Source: Solirubrobacteraceae bacterium
GTDB lineage: Bacteria > Actinomycetota > Thermoleophilia > Solirubrobacterales > Solirubrobacteraceae
NCBI GenBank assembly: GCA_030038955.1
Contig: JASHQV010000488.1
Span: 1-8,589, forward strand
Length of the DNA: 8,589 nt
Direction: 5' to 3'
The notes below the pieces were generated by a model. It was not told the origin of the DNA. It saw only the letters and a program-made list of their open reading frames with translations, and made no database searches. The position numbers were made by a program, and so were the translations under genes. This document shows positions 1 to 5,959 of the stretch, piece after piece. How positions within the stretch are numbered: the stretch's first letter is position 1; each line of letters begins with the position of its first letter.

Positions 1-468
1 GCCTCGTTCAGGGGCGCCCGGCGCCGCCTCGAGCGCCTCGGGCAGACCGGCGCGGGCGTGCCGGTGTACGACGACTACGCCCACCATCCGACGGAGGTGG
101 CGGCAACGATCGCGGCGGCCCGCACGCTCGCACCCGAGCGCGTCGTCGCGTGCTTCCAGCCGCACCTGTTCTCGCGTACGCGTGCGCTCGCGCGCGAGCT
201 CGGGGTCGCGGTGGCCGCCGCCGACGTGGCGGTCGTGGTCGACGTGTACCCGGCGCGCGAGCGAGCGGCGGACTTCCCGGGCGTCGACGGACGCACGGTG
301 GCGGCCGCCGCGGCCGACGCCGGCGGTGGGCGGCCGGTCGCCTGGATGCCGGGCCTCGGCGACGCCGAGTCCTACCTGCGCGGCGTCCTGCGCCCCGGCG
401 ATCTGTGCCTCGTGATGGGCGCCGGAAACGTCGACGCGCTGGCGCGCTCGCTGCTCGCGGAGTCGTAG
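1..468 (+). CDS. murC: UDP-N-acetylmuramate--L-alanine ligase MurC, C-terminal part (5' truncated by window)
   Basis: MurC joins L-alanine to UDP-MurNAc with ATP in the cytoplasm, the first amino-acid addition in peptidoglycan precursor synthesis. The frame is open from base 1 to the TAG at 466-468 and gives 155 residues, about a third of a full MurC. It opens with the family stretch FRGARRRLERLGQ, followed by VYDDYAHHPTEV (codons 22-33), the strongly conserved motif at the start of the Mur ligase C-terminal domain. Further on are CFQPHLFSRTRAL, DVYPARE and the terminal PGDLCLVMGAGNVDALA, all typical of MurC rather than MurD, E or F. The in-frame GTG at 58 lies inside the conserved domain and is not the start. 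murB follows 44 bases after the stop. The identification is firm; the ATP-binding and N-terminal domains are simply outside the window. Confidence 0.97.
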   Translation, partial: ASFRGARRRLERLGQTGAGVPVYDDYAHHPTEVAATIAAARTLAPERVVACFQPHLFSRTRALARELGVAVAAADVAVVVDVYPARERAADFPGVDGRTVAAAAADAGGGRPVAWMPGLGDAESYLRGVLRPGDLCLVMGAGNVDALARSLLAES

Positions 469-499
469 GGGCGCCGTTCGCGGCCGCCGATGTCGCGTC

Positions 500-512
500 T
501 ACCCTGATCGCC
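500..512 (+). promoter_or_regulatory. Candidate leaderless promoter of murB (-10 TACCCT)
   Basis: TACCCT at 500-505 matches the TAnnnT core of an actinobacterial -10 box and is followed by exactly 7 bases and then the murB ATG at 513. This would place transcription start on or next to the A of the start codon. No Shine-Dalgarno sequence precedes the ATG, which fits a leaderless mRNA. No clear -35 box is visible; TTCGCG at 477-482 with a 17-base spacer is a poor match. The gcvT start at 7931 has the same spacing, which strengthens the call. It is a sequence inference only. Confidence 0.5.
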
Positions 513-1436
513 ATGTCCGACCCACCAACCGGCGTGCGGCGGGACTACCCGCTGGCGCGGCTGACGACGGTGCGCACGGGTGGGCCGGCCGAGTTCTTCA
601 TCCGTGCGGCGAACCTCGAGGAGCTCCGGCGGGCGCTTGCCTGGGCGGCGAGCGAGCAGCTCCAGGTAGGGGTCGTCGGGTCGGGGTCGAACCTGCTGGT
701 AGCGGACGAAGGCGTTCGCGGGCTCGTCGTGAAGCTGGATGGAGAGCTGAGCAAGATCGAAGTGGACCACGAAGACGAGACGATCCTGTGCGGCGGCGGC
801 GCCCGCCTGCCCGCGGTGGCCGCGGCGGCTGCCCGCGCCGGCCTGAGCGGAGTCGAGTTCGGCGTGAACATCCCCGGCACGGTCGGCGGCGCCGTGCGGA
901 TGAACGCCAACGCCTATGGCGGCGTGCTCGCCTCGGTGCTCGCGTGGGCGGAGGTGGTCGATGCGGCCGGGGTCGAGCGGCGGCCGCCGGAGTCGCTGCG
1001 ATTCGCCTACCGCCGCTCTGCGCTGCGGCCGGGCGAGGTTGTTGCCGGAGCTGCGTTCAAGCTGAAGCGGGCCCCGGGTGCGCAAGTGCGGACGACGCTC
1101 GCGGACATGCGGAGTCGCCGCCGGCAGGCGCAGCCATCGGGAATCAAGACGTTTGGCTCTACCTTCAAGAATCCCGAGGATCCGCGGGCCGACGGACGCA
1201 CGGCCGGTCAGCTGCTCGACCTCGCCGGCTGCCGCGGGCTGTGCATCGGTGGCGTCGGCTTCTCCGGCAAGCACGCGAACTTCATCGAGAACCACGGCGA
1301 CGCCACCACCGCTGACGTCGTCGAGCTGCTGGCCGAGGGCCGGCGCCGCGTGCGGGAGCGGTTCGGCGTCGAGCTCGAGCCCGAGGTGCAGGCGCTCGGC
1401 CCCGTGCCGCTCCCCGAGGACTGGCGGAGGGGATGA
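513..1436 (+). CDS. murB: UDP-N-acetylmuramate dehydrogenase MurB
   Basis: MurB is the cytoplasmic FAD enzyme that uses NADPH to reduce UDP-GlcNAc-enolpyruvate to UDP-MurNAc, the step just before MurC. The 307-residue product is the normal length. Near the N-terminus is TTVRTGGPAEFF, then the FAD-binding stretches VVGSGSNLLVADEG and GVEFGVNIPGTVGGAVRMNANAYGG. YRRS at about 166-169 holds the conserved substrate/FAD Arg (R167). GSTFKNP carries the catalytic Ser (S216), and LEPEV near the end carries the conserved Glu (probably E291). The ATG at 513 is chosen because it lies a short way before the conserved TTVRTGG segment and has a -10-like box 7 bases upstream; no Shine-Dalgarno is present. 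A GTG 21 bases downstream is possible but less likely. The TGA at 1434-1436 overlaps an ATG that opens an 18-codon micro-ORF leading to ftsQ. Confidence 0.97.
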   Translation: MSDPPTGVRRDYPLARLTTVRTGGPAEFFIRAANLEELRRALAWAASEQLQVGVVGSGSNLLVADEGVRGLVVKLDGELSKIEVDHEDETILCGGGARLPAVAAAAARAGLSGVEFGVNIPGTVGGAVRMNANAYGGVLASVLAWAEVVDAAGVERRPPESLRFAYRRSALRPGEVVAGAAFKLKRAPGAQVRTTLADMRSRRRQAQPSGIKTFGSTFKNPEDPRADGRTAGQLLDLAGCRGLCIGGVGFSGKHANFIENHGDATTADVVELLAEGRRRVRERFGVELEPEVQALGPVPLPEDWRRG

Positions 1437-1489
1437 GCGCCGACCGCAGTCGCTGCTTGCGGCAGCGTCTCGCGCGCACGAGACGATGA
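1433..1489 (+). other. Possible 18-codon coupling micro-ORF between murB and ftsQ
   Basis: ATG at 1433 overlaps the murB stop as ATGA, and the frame reads MSADRSRCLRQRLARTRR before a TGA at 1487-1489 that overlaps the ftsQ ATG at 1486, again as ATGA. The purine-rich GGAGGGG at 1426-1432 is a good anti-Shine-Dalgarno match but abuts this ATG directly, so initiation would more likely occur by termination-reinitiation. The Arg-rich peptide has no recognisable function. Ribosomes could be handed from murB to the micro-ORF and on to ftsQ, which otherwise has only a weak ribosome site. The peptide start MSADR and the FtsQ start MSATR arise from a repeated 10-base string, so a chance or duplicated start is an alternative. 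Confidence 0.3.
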
Positions 1490-2361
1490 GCGCCACCCGT
1501 TACGGCCACCGCCGCGTGGCGGCACTGTGGATGCGGAGCCGGCCCGTCGCCGCGCTCAGCGCCGTCGCCGTTCACCTGCGGCTGACGCGGGCGCGGCTCG
1601 CTCTGATCGTGGTGGTGCTCGCGGTGTTCGCCGGCTGCTTCTGGCTGTGGTTTCGGGATTCCCCGTTCGTGTCTGTCTCGCAGGTGAAGATCGTCGGCCT
1701 GAGCGGTCCCGACGTGCCCCAGATCCGGCAGGCGCTGCGCACCGCGGTCGTGCGCATGAGCACGCTCGACATCGACATCGGCAAGCTGCGCGCGGCGGTC
1801 GAGCCGTATCCGGACGTGCGGACATTGACCGTTGAGACGCAGCTCCCGCACGCGGTCGTGATTCGCGTCGACGAGCAGGTGCCGGTCGCCAGAGTCGATC
1901 TCGGCGGGACGACGCTGGCCGTCTCCAGCGACGGGATGCTGCTCCAGCCGAGCCGCTCGGACGGTCAGCTACCGACGATCACGGCCGGCCAGGCGCAGGC
2001 CGGCAGCCACCTTGCTGGGGCCGGCGCCGAGGCCGCGCTCGCCGTGCTGTCGGCGGCGCCGTACACGCTGCTCGCGCGCATCGAGAGCGCCGCCGACAGC
2101 GGCGGCGATGTGGTCGTACAGCTACGTCGCGGACCGCAGCTGCGCTTCGGCGACAGCTCACAGCTGCGCGCCAAGTGGGCCGCCGCACTGGCCGTGCTCG
2201 GCAGCGCCAGCTCGCAGGGAGCGGCGTACATCGACCTCACCGATCCCCAGCGCCCCGCGGCGGGAGCGCCGACCGGCACGAGCGGCTCGTCCGGCTCGTC
2301 CTCCAGCACGACGGGGACGACCGGCGTCGCGACCACGGCGACCGACTCCGGCGGCGGCTAG
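1486..2361 (+). CDS. ftsQ: Cell division protein FtsQ (DivIB family)
   Basis: FtsQ is a bitopic membrane protein that links early and late divisome parts by binding FtsB/FtsL. The 291-residue product has a basic cytoplasmic N-terminus (residues 1-36), one hydrophobic segment at about 37-56 (RLALIVVVLAVFAGCFWLWF) and then an extracytoplasmic POTRA domain from about 61. The POTRA part begins SVSQVKIVGLSG and includes YPDVRTLTVETQLPHAVVIRVDEQVPVA. A FtsQ-type beta domain follows, with GDVVVQLRRGPQLRFGDSSQLRAKW and AYIDLTDPQRP. The last 32 residues or so are a Ser/Thr/Gly-rich tail that looks disordered and lies outside the membrane. ATG 1486 is chosen because it overlaps the stop of the micro-ORF and keeps a basic N-terminus; ATG 1531 or GTG 1516 are alternatives. 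The upstream ribosome site is weak. The TAG stop sits inside the left arm of an inverted repeat. Confidence 0.93.
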   Translation: MSATRYGHRRVAALWMRSRPVAALSAVAVHLRLTRARLALIVVVLAVFAGCFWLWFRDSPFVSVSQVKIVGLSGPDVPQIRQALRTAVVRMSTLDIDIGKLRAAVEPYPDVRTLTVETQLPHAVVIRVDEQVPVARVDLGGTTLAVSSDGMLLQPSRSDGQLPTITAGQAQAGSHLAGAGAEAALAVLSAAPYTLLARIESAADSGGDVVVQLRRGPQLRFGDSSQLRAKWAAALAVLGSASSQGAAYIDLTDPQRPAAGAPTGTSGSSGSSSSTTGTTGVATTATDSGGG

Positions 2362-2390
2362 TGTCGCGCATCTACGACGCACGACACTAG
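2358..2390 (+). terminator. 9-bp inverted repeat overlapping the ftsQ stop; possible terminator hairpin
   Basis: CTAGTGTCG at 2358-2366 is the exact reverse complement of CGACACTAG at 2382-2390, with a 15-base loop. The left arm contains the ftsQ TAG stop codon. No T-run follows, so this is not a classical intrinsic terminator, although many high-GC bacteria use U-poor hairpins. It could protect the ftsQ mRNA 3' end or end transcription. A protein-binding palindrome is also possible. Confidence 0.4.
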
Positions 2391-2424
2391 TCTCGGACCA
2401 GCCGCGCCAACCGGTCCGGCCGGC

Positions 2425-2559
2425 GCGCGCCCGGATCGCCACCGCGCCGGGATCACTCGGCGCGCCCGGACCCCCACTGCGGCGACCGTCACCGCACCGG
2501 GGTCACTCAGTGCGCCCGGCCCACGACCGTGGCGACCGTCACCGCACTGAAGATCGTCG
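2425..2559. repeat. Imperfect tandem repeat, about 2.7 copies, 50-bp period
   Basis: The string GCGCGCCCGGA occurs at 2425-2435 and 2460-2470, and the variant GTGCGCCCGGC at 2510-2520. GGCGACCGTCACCGCAC (17 bases) is identical at 2481-2497 and 2531-2547, exactly 50 bases apart. The first copy is about 35 bases long and appears to lack an internal 15 or so bases; copies two and three are 50. Related strings GATCACTCG (2451-2459) and GTCACTCA (2502-2509) end copies one and two, while copy three ends differently and runs into the inverted repeat at 2554. The function is unknown. Confidence 0.75.
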
Positions 2560-2606
2560 AGGGCGCATTTAGCGGGCATAGAGCTCGCTAAATGCGCCCT
2601 CGACGA
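2554..2606. repeat. Perfect 21-bp inverted repeat, strong hairpin upstream of ftsZ
   Basis: Bases 2554-2574 (starting TCGTCGAGGGCG) are exactly complementary to 2586-2606 (ending CGCCCTCGACGA). A G-T wobble and two more pairs continue inward, leaving the loop ATAGA at 2578-2582. The arms enclose an A/T-containing centre (ATTTAGCG/CGCTAAAT) unlike the surrounding GC-rich DNA. No T-run follows. It may be a U-less terminator insulating ftsZ from ftsQ, or a copy of a dispersed palindromic repeat or a very small miniature element. No target-site duplication is obvious. Confidence 0.85.
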
Positions 2607-2647
2607 CCAGCGGCGCTGCCGAGGCCCACGTCCAGCACACTCTAACC

Positions 2648-2658
2648 CTCAACTTGAG
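2648..2658. promoter_or_regulatory. CTCAACTTGAG palindrome upstream of ftsZ, possible operator
   Basis: Two 5-base half sites, CTCAA and TTGAG, meet around a central C. The neighbouring stretch repeats related words (TTGAG at 2654-2658 and 2664-2668, CTTCA at 2659-2663 and 2678-2682). It lies about 85 bases upstream of the candidate -35 box. A protein-binding role is only an inference, and no regulator family is recognised. Confidence 0.25.
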
Positions 2659-2742
2659 CTTCATTGAGTCCTCAGGCTTCACTCTCGGGTGAAAATCGAG
2701 GGTCTGGCGATCTGCAAGGTTTCTTGCGAACCTGGCATCTCG

Positions 2743-2772
2743 TTGACTTCCCGCCGTTAGCGCCCGTAACGT
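2743..2772 (+). promoter_or_regulatory. Candidate ftsZ promoter (TTGACT / TAACGT)
   Basis: TTGACT at 2743-2748 matches the -35 consensus at five of six bases. After an 18-base spacer comes TAACGT at 2767-2772, which keeps the T, A and final T of the -10 box. Transcription would start near 2779, giving a leader of about 65 bases before the ftsZ ATG at 2844. It lies in the only A/T-richer part of the window. An ftsZ promoter in the ftsQ-ftsZ gap is common among actinobacteria. Confidence 0.5.
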
Positions 2773-2843
2773 GGGAAACTCTCGCAACGCGCGACCGTGC
2801 GCTGAAAGCTTCAAGGATAGATCGAGGGTCGGACGGTACCAAC

Positions 2844-3935
2844 ATGGAAAGCGGTAGTTACCTCGCAGTCATCAAGGTCGTCGGGGTTGGCGGCGGTGGC
2901 ACGAACGCGGTCAACCGCATGGTCGACGCTGGCCTGCGCGGGGTCGAGTTCATCGCCTGCAACACCGACGCGCAGGCGCTCGCGATGTGCGATGCCGACA
3001 TCAAGCTGAACATCGGCCACGAGATGACCAAGGGTCTCGGAGCCGGCGCCAACCCGGAGGTGGGACAGGGCGCCGCGGCCGAGTCGCGGGACGAGATCAA
3101 GGAGGGCCTGAAGGGCGCGGACATGGTGTTCGTGACCGCCGGTGAGGGCGGCGGCACCGGCACCGGCGCGGCACCGGTGATCGCCGACATCGCCAAGAAC
3201 GAGATCGGCGCCCTGACCGTCGGCGTGGTCACCCGACCGTTCACGTTCGAGGGCACCCAGCGGGCGCGCCAGGCGCAGGACGGGATCACCAAGCTGCGCG
3301 AGTTCGTCGACACGCTGATCGTCATCCCCAACGAGAAGCTGCTGGCGATCGTCGAACGCCGGACGACGATCCTCGACGCCTTCCGCGAGGCCGACAACGT
3401 GCTCCGACAGGGCGTCCAGGGGATCACCGACCTGATCACGATCCCCGGGCTGATCAACCTCGACTTCGCCGACGTCCGCACGATCATGCACGACGCCGGC
3501 ACGGCGCTGATGGGAATCGGCAACGCGGCCGGCGAGAACCGCGCCGCCGAGGCAGCCAAGATCGCGATCTCCTCGCCGCTGCTGGAGGAGTCGGTGGAGG
3601 GAGCGACGGGGATCCTGCTGAACATCACCGGCGGCCACGACCTCGGCCTGTTCGAGGTCAACGAGGCAGCCGAGATCGTCCAGAGCGCGGCCGACTCCAA
3701 CTCCAACATCATCTTCGGAGCCGTGATCGATGACGCGATGGACGACGACGTCAGGGTGACGGTGATCGCGACCGGCTTCGATCACGGTAGCCTGGCGCGC
3801 GGCGACGCCCTGCGCGGTCGTCAGCCGTCGGGCCCGCGTCGCGGTCGCGACGTGACGATGGACGATCGCCAGCGCTCGTCGCTGGAGATCGGCGACGACG
3901 AGATCGACATCCCGTCGTTCTTGAAGGACCGTTAG
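2844..3935 (+). CDS. ftsZ: Cell division GTPase FtsZ
   Basis: FtsZ is the tubulin-like GTPase that polymerises into the cytoplasmic Z ring and recruits the divisome. The 363-residue product shows VVGVGGGGTNAVNRM at about 12-26, the tubulin signature GGGTGTG at 102-108, and the T7 synergy loop NLDFADV at 205-211, whose two Asp residues (207, 210) complete the GTPase site of the next subunit. The core ends near residue 312, followed by a short basic/polar linker of about 40 residues and the conserved tail peptide DIPSFLKDR, which binds partners such as SepF and FtsW. ATG 2844 gives the standard N-terminus; the frame is open upstream but the extension is not FtsZ-like. The ribosome site is weak: GAGGG at 2824-2828 is 15 bases away. 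No ftsA precedes it, as in actinobacteria. The stop lies inside a 12-base direct repeat. Confidence 0.99.
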   Translation: MESGSYLAVIKVVGVGGGGTNAVNRMVDAGLRGVEFIACNTDAQALAMCDADIKLNIGHEMTKGLGAGANPEVGQGAAAESRDEIKEGLKGADMVFVTAGEGGGTGTGAAPVIADIAKNEIGALTVGVVTRPFTFEGTQRARQAQDGITKLREFVDTLIVIPNEKLLAIVERRTTILDAFREADNVLRQGVQGITDLITIPGLINLDFADVRTIMHDAGTALMGIGNAAGENRAAEAAKIAISSPLLEESVEGATGILLNITGGHDLGLFEVNEAAEIVQSAADSNSNIIFGAVIDDAMDDDVRVTVIATGFDHGSLARGDALRGRQPSGPRRGRDVTMDDRQRSSLEIGDDEIDIPSFLKDR

Positions 3936-3964
3936 GGCCGCGCGGAAGCACGGTTAGGGCCGCG
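3931..3964. repeat. 12-base direct repeat spanning the ftsZ stop
   Basis: GTTAGGGCCGCG occurs at 3931-3942 and again at 3953-3964, a 22-base period. The first copy contains the ftsZ TAG. Directly after it, GGCCG at 3958-3962 and CGGCC at 3970-3974 can pair over a 7-base loop, a weak terminator-like hairpin with no T-run. It may be a small duplication at the gene end. Confidence 0.6.
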
Positions 3965-4111
3965 GGTCACGGCCTGTGTGGCGCGCAACTTCGATCTACG
4001 GCCCCGGTTCTAGTCGCTGTCGGACCGCTCGCTGGACAATCTGAACAGGGCAAGGGGCGCAGCTTCCGGTCGGCCGGGCTGACGTGCATTGGACTGCTGC
4101 TCGTCGGGCTC

Positions 4112-5959
4112 GTGCTCGCTTCCCCGGCTGCGGCCGCCGGCTCGCAGGCGCCGGGCCCGGTGCAGGTGATCGCGGGCCCGGACAGCGATCCGACGTCGCT
4201 CGGAGGCGTCTCGATCGCCCGCGACGGCACCGGCGCGATCGCCTACCTGGCCGACGTCGGCGGCGTCCAGCACGTATTCGTCTCGCGGCTTGCCGGCGGC
4301 GTCTTCCAGCCGCCGGTGAGAGTCGACCCGGGGCTGACCGGAGCCTCGTCGCAGCCCGTCGAGGCGGCCGGCAACGGTGGCGTCGTGCTGGTCGCGTTCA
4401 TCAACTCCGGCAACCTGTACGTAGCCGAGACGCCCGGGAGCGGCGACGCCTGGAAGCGGCCGATCGAGCTGCACGCGGACGCCGACAACCCATCGATCCA
4501 GATGAGCAACTTCGGCAAGGCATATCTCGCCTACACCGCCTCGGCCGCCGGCGGCACCGATGTCGATGCCGACTATTTCTACGCGGGGACGTGGTCGGCG
4601 GTGACCGCTCCGCTCAACGTGAGCCCCGGGGACGACGCCGGCACGGGCGCCGGGCGGCCGGTCGTCGCCACCGCTGGCGACGGCGTCGCGATCGTCGCCT
4701 GGGGCGAGAACGGCCACGTCTACTCGCGGCGCGTGTGGGGCACCTCGCCGAGCGTCGAGGACGAGCTGCTCGACCCCCCGAGCTTCGACGGCGAGACCGA
4801 GGTGAGCGCCGGCGATCCGTCGATCTCGGTCGGCGGCGACTCGTCTTATCCAGACATCGCCTTCGACGAGCAGCTGAGCTCCGATGGGCACACGCAGACC
4901 CGAGTGCTGATGACGCGACTGATCGCCGAGGACGTGGAGCCGGCGGCCGCGGTCGACGGCATCGGCACCGGCTCGAGCGACAGCGCCGGCTCGCCCGGGA
5001 TCGCGATGGGCGAGTACGGCACCGGCTTCGTCCTCGCCAGCAACGACACCGACGACAGCCTGATCGCCACGCCGCTCGGCTCCAACGGGGTCCTCGGCGC
5101 TGCCGGCGTGGCGAACGCGACGGCGAGCGTCAGCCCGATCGTCGGCGTGCCCGCGATCACCGGGGCGCGCTCCAGCATGATCGCCTGGGAGCAGACCCCG
5201 TTCCCGTCCCAGTCCGAGGTGGTCGCGCGCTTTGCCAACGGCGGCTCGACGCTTGGCGCCCCGATTCAGCTGTCGGCGACCGGCGCGCCGCTGCAGACCG
5301 GCGACGGCGTGGCAGCGGCGGGCGACAACGCGCTCGACGCGGCCGTCGCCTGGATCCAGGGCGACCCCGGCGCGCTCAGCCTCGCGCTGGTACAGCTGTA
5401 CGCGGCGCCGGGGACGGCCAATCCGAGCCGTAAGCTCGCGTACTCGCGCTCGTCGCACCCGATGCTGCGGTGGAGCGCGGCCAGCGACCGCTGGGGTCCG
5501 GTGAGCTACGAGATCACGCTCGACAGGCACATGGTCGCGAGCACGACGGCCACCTCGTTGCGGCTGCCCGGCTCGCTGATCGACGGTCCGCACACGTGGC
5601 ACGTGACCGCCACCAACCCCGGCGGCCTGCACAGCACCGGGTCGAGCGCGACCGTGTTCGTCGACACGGTCCCGCCGCGGGTGCGCCTCCACTTGAGCGG
5701 CCGGCGCCTTCCCAGGCAGGTGCTGACGCTGCACATCGAGGCCGCCGACCGACCGGCGCCGCAGCACGGCGCGAAGGCCTCCGGCCTGGCCTGGGTGAGG
5801 ATCTCGTGGGGCGACGGCTCGCGCACCAGCAAGCAGCCGAACATCCGCCGGGCCGAGCACGTCTACACCCGCCGCGGCAGCTACCGGATCACGGTCCGAG
5901 CTGCCGACAAGGCCGGCAACGTGACCACGGTCATGCTGAGAGTGAGGATCCGCAAGTGA
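4112..5959 (+). CDS. Secreted beta-propeller-like protein with Ig/fibronectin-like and PKD-like C-terminal domains
   Basis: From GTG 4112 this is 615 residues, but the frame is open well upstream and 4040-4135 reads as a signal peptide: basic KGRSFRS, hydrophobic LTCIGLLLVGLVLA, then ASPAAAAG. The true start is therefore probably upstream, yet no ATG, GTG or TTG lies in frame there. Residues about 12-440 contain repeated strands of the type GDGVAIVAWGENGHVYSRRV and GNGGVVLVAFINSGNLYVAE, separated by Gly/Asp/Ser loops, resembling sialidase or WD-type propeller blades. Residues about 448-518 look like an Ig/fibronectin domain ending VFVDTVPP. Residues about 525-615 look like a PKD domain, with WGDGS at 566-570 and HVYTRRGSYRITVRAADKAGN. 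No catalytic site is recognised; binding to glycan or surface is likely. It overlaps the following hydrolase gene by GTGA, so the two are probably translated together. Confidence 0.85.
   Translation: MLASPAAAAGSQAPGPVQVIAGPDSDPTSLGGVSIARDGTGAIAYLADVGGVQHVFVSRLAGGVFQPPVRVDPGLTGASSQPVEAAGNGGVVLVAFINSGNLYVAETPGSGDAWKRPIELHADADNPSIQMSNFGKAYLAYTASAAGGTDVDADYFYAGTWSAVTAPLNVSPGDDAGTGAGRPVVATAGDGVAIVAWGENGHVYSRRVWGTSPSVEDELLDPPSFDGETEVSAGDPSISVGGDSSYPDIAFDEQLSSDGHTQTRVLMTRLIAEDVEPAAAVDGIGTGSSDSAGSPGIAMGEYGTGFVLASNDTDDSLIATPLGSNGVLGAAGVANATASVSPIVGVPAITGARSSMIAWEQTPFPSQSEVVARFANGGSTLGAPIQLSATGAPLQTGDGVAAAGDNALDAAVAWIQGDPGALSLALVQLYAAPGTANPSRKLAYSRSSHPMLRWSAASDRWGPVSYEITLDRHMVASTTATSLRLPGSLIDGPHTWHVTATNPGGLHSTGSSATVFVDTVPPRVRLHLSGRRLPRQVLTLHIEAADRPAPQHGAKASGLAWVRISWGDGSRTSKQPNIRRAEHVYTRRGSYRITVRAADKAGNVTTVMLRVRIRK
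5944..5948 (+). promoter_or_regulatory. Ribosome binding site fixing the GH2 start
   Basis: GAGGA at 5944-5948 lies 7 bases before GTG 5956, inside the last codons of the upstream gene. It is the clearest Shine-Dalgarno sequence in the window. It selects this GTG over the open frame further upstream, and the predicted protein then begins directly with a signal peptide. Confidence 0.75.

Larger units (their letters stand above)
2362..2843. other. 482-base ftsQ-ftsZ intergenic region, repeat-rich
   Basis: No credible protein gene is present. In order it holds the right half of the ftsQ-end hairpin, an imperfect tandem repeat (2425-2559), a perfect 21-bp inverted repeat (2554-2606), the 11-base palindrome CTCAACTTGAG (2648-2658) and a candidate ftsZ promoter (2743-2772). 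The part from about 2640 to 2843 is visibly richer in A and T than the neighbouring genes, as expected for a regulatory region. A second small pair of arms, AGGTT at 2717-2721 and AACCT at 2729-2733, lies just upstream of the promoter. The ftsZ frame stays open upstream to 2664, but that translation shows no FtsZ-like residues. Confidence 0.8.

Noticed and set aside
150..512. Upstream extension of the murB frame
   Set aside because: It overlaps murC, is Arg-rich and shows no MurB similarity before ATG 513.
2425..2559. CRISPR array
   Set aside because: The repeats are diverged, directly abutting in period and lack unique spacers of regular length.
2554..2606. Insertion-sequence remnant
   Set aside because: There is no transposase fragment and no clear target duplication; only a hairpin can be supported.
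2770..2780. GTGGGAAACT resembling an MraZ box upstream of ftsZ
   Set aside because: MraZ binds several GTGGG boxes in a row; only one is present here and it overlaps the candidate -10, so the match is not convincing.
2664..2843. Upstream extension of the ftsZ frame from 2664
   Set aside because: FtsZ similarity begins at ATG 2844, and the extension runs across the candidate promoter.
4084..5433. Plus-strand frame starting at GTG 4084
   Set aside because: Arg-rich shadow of the propeller gene with no domain. The frame-2 translation has the signal peptide and ordered domains.
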